64,000 nucleotides of DNA, from the NCBI RefSeq assembly GCF_020829665.1, contig NZ_JAIVFT010000021.1:62001-126000 (forward strand). Reading direction: 5' to 3'. The notes under the pieces were generated by a model, which was given only the letters and a program-made list of their open reading frames with translations, was not told where the DNA came from and made no database searches. Shown here in pieces: positions 28,469 through 38,010 of this stretch (within the stretch, counting starts at the first letter, position 1; each line of letters starts with the position of its first letter). This DNA comes from Nostoc sp. CHAB 5824 (GTDB taxonomy: Bacteria; Cyanobacteriota; Cyanobacteriia; Cyanobacteriales; Nostocaceae). Made by a program: the position numbers and the translations under genes.

Positions 28469-29222
28469 AGCTTTCAGTAAAATTACTAGTTTTTAATTTA
28501 AAAACGTGTTTTTTGCTTCTCACCGTATATCTACTTAATTATTTGAAAAATAGATTTCAACTTTATTAAATTTTACTATTAGTCTACAAGTAATAATGGT
28601 ATCTGTTTGTAATTTAAAACTAATTTGCTGGTATTAAATAGTCCTCATACTTAAGTGATATTCTTAATGTGTTATTTTTACATCATCCTAAAGTTAGATA
28701 TAGAGATAAATTCCTGTGAGCATTGTGCCTAAGTTCCTATTTATTAATAATTTCTTAAGTCTCATAAGTATAAACACTATGTTCATTCAGGATCGGGGAT
28801 AATAAAAATATCAAAAATGATGATTTAGTGGTATATTTAAAACTAATTTTTAGTAAGTATATGTAACTATAAAACAGCAAAATTGCTATTTTAAAAGGAT
28901 TTAAAACACCAGGAAACTATGAGATACCGTAATAATCCTGAAAAACATAAGTATATTTTTTTAAAGTATAAATACTTATTAGAAGAAGTTAATTTATTAA
29001 TTACCTCTGATGACTAATTCTTTTCCTACCTATATTCTTAAGTTTAGTCCTCAGGGAAAAAAGCCTTGCTAGGTCTCCATCTTGCCTAAAATACCACTCT
29101 GGGCATCTACGCGATGCTTTTTCAAGACAGTGCCTTGCACGTGTTAGAAGTCTATATTCTTAATTCTAGGGTAAAAATATTGACTAAGGTGAGAAAACTC
29201 TGGAAGCTTAAGTCTTAAGTAA
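28469..29222. other. long AT-rich intergenic stretch
   Basis: 754 bp with very high AT content, no open frame of note and no recognised RNA. It holds the promoter of the small secreted protein at its left end and the 3' region of the CHASE2-GGDEF gene at its right end. Confidence 0.5.
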
Positions 29223-31427
29223 TTAAGCAAATTCGTAACGATTTTTACCCAAGTGCTTGGCACGATACATTGCTGCATCTGCTTGTTTCATCAAAGTTTC
29301 ACTGTCTTGACTGTTGTATGGATAGACACTAATGCCAATACTGGCAGAGACTCGGATTGCATAACCGTCCAAAACAATTGGCTTATTAATACTGGTTAAA
29401 ATTTTCGCGGCGACTTTAGCAGCTATTTGAACATTAGGAATTGCCCGTAAAATCACAGTAAATTCATCGCCACCCAAACGAGAAACTGTATCACTAGCGC
29501 GTAAAGAGTTGCTTAGTCGTCCAGCAATAGTCATTAGCAAGCGATCGCCTGTCTCGTGTCCCAGAGTATCATTGACTTGCTTAAAACCATCTAGATCAAT
29601 AAACAGCAGCCCTAGCAATAGGTTGTTGTGTTGCGCCCAATGTAACGACTCGTAAAGTTGTTCGGCAAAAAATTTGCGATTGGATAGACCTGTAAGGGGG
29701 TCGTGATATGCTAGGTAACGCAAGTGGTCTTCTTTGAGTTTTAATTCATTGTTAGAGCGGAATAGTTCAGCAGCAGTACGTTTAAGCTGTTTCTCCCTGA
29801 GCTTGAGCTGAGTAATATCTCGGATGACTCCAACTAAAAATAAATTGCCAGCTGAGTCTTTGTGGAGCGATCGCTTAGTGGCAATTTGATAAGTCTGTCC
29901 ATCTGCATTTGTAAATTCTTCTTCATGTTCTTGGGGTTGCTGAGTTCGGAAAACAAGATCATCCTGTTGTCGAAACGCATCGGCTTCATGTTTAGGAAAA
30001 AAGTCATAGTCTGACTTTTCAATTAATAACTTATTCGGATAACCGATAAATTGACAATACGCCTCATTTAAAACAATCCACTGGTGTTGTTCATTTTTCA
30101 CAAAAATTGGATCAGGAATTGTATTGATTACGTGATGCAAAAATTCTTTGGAACGTTTCCACTCATCTTGCATGTGAGCAAGATGACTGGTCACCCAAAT
30201 AGCTGAACTGCCAAAGCTAAACAGTGAGGGAATCAGCGGTATCCACCAACCATACAAGAAAGCAAGGTACGCACTCAGGGTTAATAGAAAACAAGAAACT
30301 AGGATGCTCAAGAGGCTCCTAGTTGCGTGTCGTATGCGCCATGTCGTAACGGCTCCCAGATAAGACCAGATAAAAATCCACAAGTCTTCCACGAAGTTAG
30401 GCCAGACTTTGAGTAAGGGTCGTCCTTGCAAAGCCGCTGAAATTAACTCACTAATAAAATAAGCTTGCAGTTGAATACCAAATACTGGCTTTGCCGTACC
30501 CATTAGACTGCTGGAGTAAGGAATGAATACAAAATCTTGGAGACTGGGAGCGGTGGAGCCAATCAGTATAATCCGATCTTTGATTAAGTTTTCTTTGACT
30601 TTACCAGCCAGTACATCTCTCATCGATACCTGACGAAAACTACAAAATTCTCTAGAGGAACTTTGACATTTGGGTTTAGGAAAATTGCTCAAAATTTGGT
30701 AGCCTCTAGCATCAGCTCCCACATAAGCACCATCATTAGCCTCAAAACGAGTAAATGTTGCCTTACCCAATTGCAAATACTCAGGGTTGTTTTTTGCTTT
30801 GGTGGGAGTAATTCCCTTTGGCTTTAAATATAATAAAGCCAACTTCAGAGCAAAACTTTCGTGTACCTGATTATCAACGTGCCAATACAACAAGCTGCGA
30901 CGTACTTTACCATCAAGATCATAGAGCACGTTGTTAAAGCCCACTTGATCCTGATTTAGCCCCGCTGGAGGTAAAACATTAACGTTTTTGTCATTTGCTA
31001 GTAGTTCAATGCCAATCAAGTTAGGCATTGACTTATAAGCATTACGCAGTTCTTGATTACCAGACTCTACTGGCAAATTTCGGTAGATATCTAAGCCAAT
31101 AGCACGAGGTTTGTGGACGTTTAATTTTTGCAACAACTCGGCAATCTTTGTATCTGGAATCGGCCACGAACCTACTTCGTCTAAAGAGGCTTCATCAATG
31201 ACTACAATGGTAATACGCTCTTCTGGTGATTCATTTGGACGTAAACGAAAAAATTGATCCAAGGCTGCTAACTCCAAAGATTGCAATAATCCGATGGAGT
31301 GCAAAAGTAGAACGCAGACTGCAACACTGGCAGCAGTAATCAATTCTCTGTGTCCTCGACTAAGCGATTGTTTCAGCCCAAAGATTAACTTCACAAAACG
31401 CTTGTCTAGCTGCTGATTCATTCCCAT
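29223..31427 (-). CDS. CHASE2-PAS-GGDEF diguanylate cyclase
   Basis: 734 aa. A membrane segment (AASVAVCVLLLHSIGLL, ~33-50) is followed by an extracytoplasmic CHASE2 domain (RITIVVIDEASLDEVGSWP to ~330), then two or three further membrane segments (~345-420). Next come a PAS domain (~430-545; VINTIPDPIFVKNEQHQWIV, with the PAC motif VGVIRDITQLK), a short coiled linker, and GGDEF (~565-734). GGDEF residues ~652-656 are intact (SRLGGDEFTV), and an RxxD inhibitory site (RASD) lies five residues upstream. It probably makes c-di-GMP in response to an envelope signal, with product inhibition. Confidence 0.92.
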   Translation of the reverse strand: MGMNQQLDKRFVKLIFGLKQSLSRGHRELITAASVAVCVLLLHSIGLLQSLELAALDQFFRLRPNESPEERITIVVIDEASLDEVGSWPIPDTKIAELLQKLNVHKPRAIGLDIYRNLPVESGNQELRNAYKSMPNLIGIELLANDKNVNVLPPAGLNQDQVGFNNVLYDLDGKVRRSLLYWHVDNQVHESFALKLALLYLKPKGITPTKAKNNPEYLQLGKATFTRFEANDGAYVGADARGYQILSNFPKPKCQSSSREFCSFRQVSMRDVLAGKVKENLIKDRIILIGSTAPSLQDFVFIPYSSSLMGTAKPVFGIQLQAYFISELISAALQGRPLLKVWPNFVEDLWIFIWSYLGAVTTWRIRHATRSLLSILVSCFLLTLSAYLAFLYGWWIPLIPSLFSFGSSAIWVTSHLAHMQDEWKRSKEFLHHVINTIPDPIFVKNEQHQWIVLNEAYCQFIGYPNKLLIEKSDYDFFPKHEADAFRQQDDLVFRTQQPQEHEEEFTNADGQTYQIATKRSLHKDSAGNLFLVGVIRDITQLKLREKQLKRTAAELFRSNNELKLKEDHLRYLAYHDPLTGLSNRKFFAEQLYESLHWAQHNNLLLGLLFIDLDGFKQVNDTLGHETGDRLLMTIAGRLSNSLRASDTVSRLGGDEFTVILRAIPNVQIAAKVAAKILTSINKPIVLDGYAIRVSASIGISVYPYNSQDSETLMKQADAAMYRAKHLGKNRYEFA

Positions 31428-32062
31428 TACCTAGCGGGGAGAAATATTCTCTATTTCCTATAGCTATTAACTATCGGACTAACATAGCTCAAGCGGGAGC
31501 TAAATAGAATGTCTAAGAGTTTTTTCAACTCAGCAAGGTTTTTCAAGACATTGTGGTATTTGTGAGATACCACCATATATAGAGTCCAATTAGCTGACCA
31601 AACAAACAGCAACTGGGATTTTTGTGGCTATCAGCACAAATTAAGTATAAATATTATTGAAAGTGAATTCCGGGAATTTAACGTCTAAAACCTTGTCAGG
31701 GAAAGCTTACTTTATTAAACTCGCACATTTTTGATCAATTAGGTCTCTTACGGAGAATTACGGTAACTTTCAACAGATACATCTTTAGCTTCGGCTCTAA
31801 GATAATTACATCTCAAGATAGCTCCTAAGTGCTGTAAAAACAAATTAAACTATACATTATATTAAAGTAAATATACTTAATTATTCCCTTCTGCTCTTGC
31901 TATATCTGTCGCCATAAATATTATTACCAAAAACAAAAAGGCCAACTGGAAACAGACTTTGCTGTATTCATGCAGTTGGCTATGGGATATGAACTACATT
32001 GATCGTTACGGTGTAGCCTTTTCAATTCATTGAGAACCGCCGCTAAGGCTTTCTCAAGCCAA
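31428..32062. other. intergenic region between VKOR and CHASE2-GGDEF genes
   Basis: 635 bp. It holds the VKOR terminator (31927-31980), a small stem TTGAGAA...TTCTCAA at 32030-32057 just after the VKOR stop, and the promoter region of the CHASE2-GGDEF gene. No gene or known RNA is supported. Confidence 0.5.
31927..31980 (-). terminator. rho-independent terminator of the VKOR gene
   Basis: Read on the minus strand, GCCAACTG...CAGTTGGC forms the outer stem and ACAG...CTGT an inner stem, followed by CTTTTTGTTTTT. It lies about 80 bp after the VKOR-thioredoxin stop. Confidence 0.8.
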
Positions 32063-33046
32063 TTACCTGAAATATTTGAAGTTACGAGGGCCCGTGTAAC
32101 CAGAAACTTTCGCTAGTTCCTCTAAATTTTGGACTCCGCTATAGCTTTTACCATTGATAATCCAAGTGGGGTAGCCTTCGATTTTTGCGGCTTTACACAG
32201 TTCTGGTTGAGCTTTGAGTCCATCGGGAATGCACTCTACTTTAATATCATTATTGATTATTTGCTCGGCTTCTTTACCAAAAAGCAGCTTTTGTTCATGG
32301 CAGTGAGGACACCAGTAAGCACTGTATTCTTTTGCGCCTACCTTCGCCAGATGCCGTGCTAAGGCTATTTCTGCCTCACCAGAAGTGGTGGTGACTTCCC
32401 AACCAAACGCTGGGTTAGGGTCTGTTTTGGGAGTAAAAGTAATTTTTACGGGTTGTCCAGAAGTTCCAGGCGTAACATCTGATTGATTCACACCAGCATA
32501 GACGCCTAAAGTGCCAATCAGCGTCACCATGCCCACAATAATGGCGGTAAAGAAGATTTGTCCAATATCCTCCCAAGTCCGACCGATAATCGTCAGTACC
32601 AAAAGACTGAGGGAGAATAAAGCTGAACCGATACAGTAAGGACAAATAGCTTTGATTTGAGATGCCAGAACGTACATTAAGTAGCCGCTAAAAACAGACA
32701 TCGCGATCGCTCCCGCTAGTAGCAGCAACCACGTCCAATTTTCCACTTGCTTGCGACTATTGTTGTCCCCTGAGTTAAATACCAAGGGAGCCAAAGCAAA
32801 TATCACCATACTGGTGTATGCCAAAAACCCAAATAAAGCTAATGGCTGACCAAAAACCGTTGCCCAAGGGCTGGAAAGTACATCATTACAGCCCTTGACA
32901 CCAGCCTGTGCCACACAAGCTGCACTGCCTCCTGTTAACTTTTCTATGGCGAGATAACCTGTTGTCAGGGCACCACATCCGGCAATCGCGGCAATCAATG
33001 GACGTGACCATTTATGAATCCAAGGAGTAGAACGGCGGCGAATCAT
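32063..33046 (-). CDS. VKOR-thioredoxin fusion (disulfide-forming)
   Basis: 327 aa. The VKOR part has about five membrane spans, the loop cysteines C44 and C53, and the active-site C135-P-Y-C138. After a linker comes a lumenal/periplasmic thioredoxin-like domain with C246-P-H-C249, the cis-proline GYPTW (P293), and an extra pair C272/C284. Cyanobacterial and plant (LTO1) homologues oxidise protein cysteines in the thylakoid lumen or periplasm and support photosystem assembly. Residues and length fit an active enzyme. ATG start; terminator downstream. Confidence 0.93.
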   Translation of the reverse strand: MIRRRSTPWIHKWSRPLIAAIAGCGALTTGYLAIEKLTGGSAACVAQAGVKGCNDVLSSPWATVFGQPLALFGFLAYTSMVIFALAPLVFNSGDNNSRKQVENWTWLLLLAGAIAMSVFSGYLMYVLASQIKAICPYCIGSALFSLSLLVLTIIGRTWEDIGQIFFTAIIVGMVTLIGTLGVYAGVNQSDVTPGTSGQPVKITFTPKTDPNPAFGWEVTTTSGEAEIALARHLAKVGAKEYSAYWCPHCHEQKLLFGKEAEQIINNDIKVECIPDGLKAQPELCKAAKIEGYPTWIINGKSYSGVQNLEELAKVSGYTGPRNFKYFR

Positions 33047-33068
33047 AAACTGTTATTAATTAATGGGG

Positions 33069-33198
33069 AGTGGGGAGTGGGGAACTTGGGGCCCCCTCTG
33101 GGGATAAGGGGGAATGGGGAATGGGGAATGGGCAATGGGAATTAGGAATTGTTCGCTCGCTCCCCCTACTCACTACTCCCTACTCCCCACTCCCCACT
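33069..33198. repeat. G/C-rich inverted repeat upstream of the VKOR gene
   Basis: AGTGGGGAGTGGGGA at 33069-33083 is perfectly complementary to 33184-33198, with GGGGAATGG-type direct repeats between. It fills the gap between btpA and VKOR and could form a long hairpin. Confidence 0.75.
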
Positions 33199-33200
33199 TT

Positions 33201-34049
33201 CTAAGAATATAACTTCACTTGTTCTGCTAGCTTGCTTTCATTTTTGGAGTTCCAATTGCGACGCGCGACTTCCACAAATTGACTGACACGAATTGGGTCA
33301 ATTGGTTGCTCTATGCGTCCGTGACGTTTCAGGGAACTGGAAACTATTACACCATCTGCTGCGTGCATTAGTGTATCAATATTTTCCCAATTGGCCCCAC
33401 TACCGATGAACACTGGCGTGCCATCTGCTGCACTACAAGCTAGTTCCAAATCTTCTAAGTTAGGAGGGCTACCAGTAGCCCAACCAGACAAAATTACTCC
33501 GTCAGCTAAACCCCTTTCAATGGTGTCTTTCACGGCAACTGTGAGATTTGGAGAACTCAAAGGACGGGCGTGCTTCACCAAGACATCGGCCAGGATTTTA
33601 ACATCGCAGCCTAACTCCCGTCGATAGCGGAGTAGTTGATAGGCTTCTCCCTCAATTAATCCCTGGTCGGTTGCCATCACCCCTGTGAGAACGTTAACGC
33701 GGATGAATTGTGCCTGCACACAGCTAGCGATCGCCATTGCACTTTTGGCGTCGTTTCGCAAAACATTTAAGCCTACAGGCAAAGTCACCAAATTTTGTAT
33801 CCGCTGCACCACAATGGTCATGGCACTCACAACCACTGGATCGACTTGGTTTTTGGTAAACGGCGCGTCGAAAAAATTCTCCACAATCAGACCGTCAACC
33901 CCTCCACTTGCCAGGGCGGCGGCTTCTTGTTCGGCGCGGTCAATCACCGCTTTTAAGCTACCTCCCCAACGAGGTGAGGTCGGCAGTGGTAGCAGGTGAA
34001 CCACGCCAATAATCGGTGAGCGAGTTTTAAATAATTGATATAAGTCCAC
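33201..34049 (-). CDS. btpA: BtpA-family photosystem I biogenesis protein
   Basis: 282 aa, GTG start. BtpA/TIM-barrel features: PIIGVVHLLPLPTSPRWGG, DGLIVENFFDAPF, PVGLNVLRNDAKSAMAIA, DVKILADVLVKHARPL, DGVILSGWATGSPPN and PVFIGSGANWEN. In Synechocystis, BtpA is needed for stable accumulation of the photosystem I reaction centre, working at the thylakoid surface. Some homologues elsewhere are nucleosidase-like, but the cyanobacterial setting favours the photosystem role. Upstream DNA carries TTGACT-type short repeats. Confidence 0.92.
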   Translation of the reverse strand: MDLYQLFKTRSPIIGVVHLLPLPTSPRWGGSLKAVIDRAEQEAAALASGGVDGLIVENFFDAPFTKNQVDPVVVSAMTIVVQRIQNLVTLPVGLNVLRNDAKSAMAIASCVQAQFIRVNVLTGVMATDQGLIEGEAYQLLRYRRELGCDVKILADVLVKHARPLSSPNLTVAVKDTIERGLADGVILSGWATGSPPNLEDLELACSAADGTPVFIGSGANWENIDTLMHAADGVIVSSSLKRHGRIEQPIDPIRVSQFVEVARRNWNSKNESKLAEQVKLYS

Positions 34050-34720
34050 GTCTTTAATCCGCCTCGCGGAGTCCAGAGTCCAGAATTTTTTGACTATTGA
34101 CTATATGACCCTTGACTCTTGACTTTTCATTAACTAGTCAAATGTGTTTTATGATAGTCGGTTTACTGCCTCCTTCCTCAGATGGAAATTGGCCTCAAAC
34201 CTCCCATAAGATATGTTAAGATAAAACTTGGCTAGAAGAGGAGTTTGCCACTCACTAGACGCAAGGCAGCTTTCCGTGGTTTAGGCGTCTTGTCCGCGCA
34301 CAGTCGTAGGACTTGCCAATCGCCAGGGTAGCATTACTGCTTTATAGGCGTAGTCGCTTTCGTCGATTTCCCTGAGGGTAGCGACTTCTCACAACAAGCC
34401 CTTTGGGCGGCTTCCCGATGGGTAGGTTAACAACGCACACGCTGCGGTAATGTAAAATACCAATAGGCGAATTGTTAAAAAAGATTACGAGTGTCAAATG
34501 TACCCAAAGACACTTCAATTAACCCTGGGGAACAGATTGATAGGAATATCATAACATGACCTCTATTTTTCTTTATTAATAGGGTCATGAGTCCACAGAC
34601 AGTAGCTGAAAGTGGAAATTTGCCACTGCACTGTTTTCATGAGGATGCTGATAGCAAAAAAGCGAAGTTAGCGTCGGATGTTTGACTACAAGAAGAAAAA
34701 AATGAAGATTTTTTCAAAAT
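34050..34720. other. long leader/intergenic region between btpA and rimO
   Basis: 671 bp. Contains TTGACTATTGACT-type repeats (34098-34130) and a structured middle part (34225-34440) with repeat-like pieces GCCCTTTGGGCGGCTTCCCGATGGG. A 32-codon ATG frame at 34587-34685 (MSPQTVAESGNLPL...) has a weak ribosome site. I do not match it to 6S RNA, tmRNA or RNase P RNA. A small peptide gene or an untranslated RNA here is possible but unproven. Confidence 0.4.
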
Positions 34721-36040
34721 ATGGGTGACAAGCCAACAATTGCCATTTCTCACCTGGGCTGCGAGAAAAACCGAATTGATACAGAACACATGCTGGGAAT
34801 GCTCGTAGAAGCAGGCTACGGTGTAGATACAAATGAAGAGTTAGCAGATTACGTTATTGTTAATACTTGTAGTTTTATTGAAGCAGCCCGGCAAGAATCT
34901 GTCAGAACTTTGGTAGAACTGGCAGAGGCAAACAAAAAAATCGTAATCACTGGCTGTATGGCACAACACTTCCAAGAACAACTTTTGGAGGAGTTGCCCG
35001 AAGCAGTAGCGGTGGTGGGCACTGGCGATTATCACAAAATTGTAAATGTAATTGAGCGTGTAGAACAAGGCGAGCGGGTCAAACAGGTTAGTATTGAGCC
35101 AACCTATATTGCCGACGAGACTACACCGCGCTATCGCACTACAAGCGAGGGCGTAGCTTACCTGCGGGTTGCAGAAGGATGTGATTATCGTTGTGCATTT
35201 TGTATCATTCCTCATCTTCGAGGGAAGCAGCGATCGCGTACTATTGAATCTATAGTTGCCGAAGCCGAGCAGTTAGTTAGTCAAGGGGTAAAGGAAATTA
35301 TTTTAATTTCCCAAATCACCACTAATTACGGTTTGGATATTTACGGTAAGCCAAAATTAGCCGAATTACTTCGCGCTTTGGGGAAAGTGGATATACCGTG
35401 GATCAGAATGCACTACGCTTATCCCACAGGGCTGACCCCAGATGTGATAGCGGCGATCCAAGAAACACCAAACGTTTTGCCTTATCTCGATTTGCCCTTG
35501 CAACATTCTCATCCAGATATTCTCCGCGCCATGAATCGTCCTTGGCAAGGGCGGGTAAATGATGGGATTATAGATCGCATCAAAACGGCGCTACCAACAG
35601 CCGTACTGCGGACAACATTTATTGTTGGTTTCCCAGGAGAAACAAGCGAGCATTTTGAGCATCTACTAGAGTTCATTCAGCGGCATGAATTCGATCATGT
35701 TGGCGTCTTCACCTTTTCCTCTGAGGAAGGAACCCCAGCTTATAAGTTACCAAATCAGTTGCCCCAAGAAGTGATGGACGATCGCCAATACCAACTGATG
35801 GAACTCCAGCAACCGATTTCTCAAAAGAAAAATCAACAGGAAGTAGGCAAAATCGTCGATGTCCTGATTGAGCAAGAAAATCCTGAAAGTGGTGAATTAA
35901 TAGGTCGTTCAGGTAGATTTTCCCCAGAGGTTGATGGTCTGGTATATGTCAAAGGCCAGGCAAAGTTAGGAACCATCGTGCCAATAGCGATTCACCACGC
36001 TGATACATACGACCTCTATGGTCAAGTAGTCAATAACTAA
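34721..36040 (+). CDS. rimO: ribosomal protein S12 methylthiotransferase RimO
   Basis: 439 aa. The N-terminal methylthiotransferase domain has the three cluster cysteines C14, C50 and C79; the radical SAM cluster is C154-x3-C158-x2-C161 (CDYRCAFC). It ends with a TRAM-type domain. HLGCEKNRIDTE and CIIPHLRGKQRSR separate it from MiaB. The enzyme adds a methylthio group to an aspartate of ribosomal protein S12. Normal length. ATG start. Confidence 0.94.
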   Translation: MGDKPTIAISHLGCEKNRIDTEHMLGMLVEAGYGVDTNEELADYVIVNTCSFIEAARQESVRTLVELAEANKKIVITGCMAQHFQEQLLEELPEAVAVVGTGDYHKIVNVIERVEQGERVKQVSIEPTYIADETTPRYRTTSEGVAYLRVAEGCDYRCAFCIIPHLRGKQRSRTIESIVAEAEQLVSQGVKEIILISQITTNYGLDIYGKPKLAELLRALGKVDIPWIRMHYAYPTGLTPDVIAAIQETPNVLPYLDLPLQHSHPDILRAMNRPWQGRVNDGIIDRIKTALPTAVLRTTFIVGFPGETSEHFEHLLEFIQRHEFDHVGVFTFSSEEGTPAYKLPNQLPQEVMDDRQYQLMELQQPISQKKNQQEVGKIVDVLIEQENPESGELIGRSGRFSPEVDGLVYVKGQAKLGTIVPIAIHHADTYDLYGQVVNN

Positions 36041-36225
36041 GTTGTCATTTGTCTTTTGTCCAAAGTCCATTGTTAAATGACCCTTACAGATTCATCCTTA
36101 TACTAAGGTCAATGCTGTATTAATGGCAGTTTTCATGAGGGTTTACCTGAAACGCTGGCGGACTTGGCATAGCCTCTCCAAGAATTGAGGCTTTGCTACC
36201 GCCTTTGGCTCACTAATAGCCAATA

Positions 36226-36287
36226 ACTAATGACTAATGACTAATGACTAATGACTAATGACTAATGACTAATGACTAATGACTAAT
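36226..36287. repeat. eight tandem ACTAATG heptamers
   Basis: Eight perfect ACTAATG units (36226-36281) plus a partial ninth lie immediately upstream of the DEAD-box helicase gene, ending 34 bp before its ATG. Copy number at such tracts usually varies between strains. Confidence 0.92.
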
Positions 36288-36321
36288 CCAAAAATCCTTA
36301 CATAAAATTTAGGACGAATTA

Positions 36322-37854
36322 ATGACTCTTTCCTTTCAAGAATTAGGCATCTCCCAAGAACGTGTCGAACAACTAGAAAAAATCGGTTTTACCGAACCAA
36401 CTAACATTCAAGTACAAGCAATTCCCCAATTGCTGGCCGGTCGTGATGTAGTAGGTCAATCTCAAACTGGAACAGGCAAAACTGCGGCATTTTCACTGCC
36501 AATTTTAGAGCGGCTAGATGTTAATCAAAAAGCTGTGCAAGCCATAGTCTTAACACCAACTCGTGAATTAGCAATGCAAGTTCACGATGCGATCGCTCAG
36601 TTTATCGGTAATGAAGGATTGCGAGTGTTAGCAATCTACGGTGGTCAATCAATTGACCGCCAAATGTTACAACTCAAACGTGGCGTTCACATGGTTGTAG
36701 GCACTCCAGGACGGGTGATCGATTTGCTGGATCGCGGCTGTTTAAAGCTGGATCAAGTGAAGTGGTTTGTGTTAGATGAAGCTGATGAAATGTTGAGCAT
36801 GGGCTTTATTGATGATGTGGTAAAAATCCTCTCTCAAGCGCCCGTAGAACGCCAAACAGCTTTATTCTCGGCAACAATGCCACCATCGATTCGCATGTTG
36901 GTAAACAAGTTCTTGCGATCGCCTGCAACTGTCACCGTTGAGCAGCCAAAAGCCGCTCCCAACAAGATTAATCAGGTAGCTTACCTGATCCCCCGCCACT
37001 GGACAAAAGCCAAAGCTTTACAGCCGATTCTGGAAATGGAAGATCCAGAAACAGCTTTAATCTTTGTCCGCACCAGACGCACAGCCGCAGAACTCACCAG
37101 TCAGTTACAAGGGGCTGGTCACAGTGTAGATGAATACCACGGTGACTTGTCGCAACAAGCGCGGGAACGGTTATTAATCAGATTCCGTAACCGTCAAGTC
37201 CGCTGGGTTGTAGCAACTGATATTGCAGCCCGAGGGTTAGATGTCGATCAACTCTCCCATGTGATCAACTACGACTTACCCGATAGCGTAGAAACTTACG
37301 TCCATCGCATTGGTCGTACTGGTCGTGCTGGTAAAGAAGGAACAGCAATTTCTTTAGTACAACCATTTGAGCGGCGCAAGCAGCAAACATTTGAACGTCA
37401 TAACCGCCAAAGTTGGCAATTACTGTCAATTCCTACACGGGCACAGATTGAAGCGCGACACATCCTGAAATTGCAAGAACAGGTGCGGGAAGCTTTGACA
37501 GGAGAGCGTTTGGCTTCATTCTTGCCGATTGTCAGCGAACTGATTGAAGAATATGATGCTCAAGCGATCGCTGCTGCTGCACTGCAAATCGCTTATGATC
37601 AAACTCGTCCCGCTTGGTTGAGTTCAGACGTAGAAATTCCCCAAGAGGAATCCTCCGCTCCCAAACCAAGACTCGGTAAGCGTCGTGAATCTTCCAGCGA
37701 TCGCCCCCGTTCTGCGTGGAAATCAGATAACAGCAATGGAGAAGAAGAAAGACATGCTTCTCCCAAGCCCAAACTGCGGACAAGTGCTCGTGAGTCTTCT
37801 GCATCCCCTAGTAAAAAAATAGGTTCACCTACAGCGAGAGAATCAGCTTCTTAG
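36322..37854 (+). CDS. DEAD-box ATP-dependent RNA helicase
   Basis: 510 aa. It has the Q motif (GFTEPTNIQVQAIP), Walker A SQTGTGKT at 47-54, PTRELA, VLDEADEML, SATMP, and the C-terminal VATDIAARGLDVDQL and HRIGRTGRAGKEG motifs. A low-complexity basic/Ser/Pro tail begins near 425 and probably contacts RNA. It resembles the CsdA/Crh-type cyanobacterial helicases that are often cold- or light-regulated; which paralogue cannot be decided. Preceded by heptamer repeats and followed by a terminator. Confidence 0.93.
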   Translation: MTLSFQELGISQERVEQLEKIGFTEPTNIQVQAIPQLLAGRDVVGQSQTGTGKTAAFSLPILERLDVNQKAVQAIVLTPTRELAMQVHDAIAQFIGNEGLRVLAIYGGQSIDRQMLQLKRGVHMVVGTPGRVIDLLDRGCLKLDQVKWFVLDEADEMLSMGFIDDVVKILSQAPVERQTALFSATMPPSIRMLVNKFLRSPATVTVEQPKAAPNKINQVAYLIPRHWTKAKALQPILEMEDPETALIFVRTRRTAAELTSQLQGAGHSVDEYHGDLSQQARERLLIRFRNRQVRWVVATDIAARGLDVDQLSHVINYDLPDSVETYVHRIGRTGRAGKEGTAISLVQPFERRKQQTFERHNRQSWQLLSIPTRAQIEARHILKLQEQVREALTGERLASFLPIVSELIEEYDAQAIAAAALQIAYDQTRPAWLSSDVEIPQEESSAPKPRLGKRRESSSDRPRSAWKSDNSNGEEERHASPKPKLRTSARESSASPSKKIGSPTARESAS

Positions 37855-37944
37855 TCCACAGTTAGGAGTTAATCAATTTTGGATTTTAGATTTTTTCTTC
37901 AATCCAAAATCCAAATCTAAAAATTCGCAAAGTTGAGGGTTAAG

Positions 37945-37995
37945 AGTCAAGAGTTAAGATTTTGATTTTAGACTCTTGACTTTTTGGCTTTTTTA
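37945..37995 (+). terminator. terminator after the DEAD-box helicase
   Basis: AGTCAAGAGT (37945-37954) pairs perfectly with ACTCTTGACT (37972-37981), followed at once by TTTTGGCTTTTTT. It lies about 90 bp after the helicase stop and just before the convergent aldo/keto reductase end. Confidence 0.7.
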
Positions 37996-38010
37996 GACAG
38001 TTAAAAAATA

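Noticed and set aside
34587..34685. 32-codon frame upstream of rimO as a gene
   Set aside because: No convincing ribosome site or homologue; kept only as a note within the leader.
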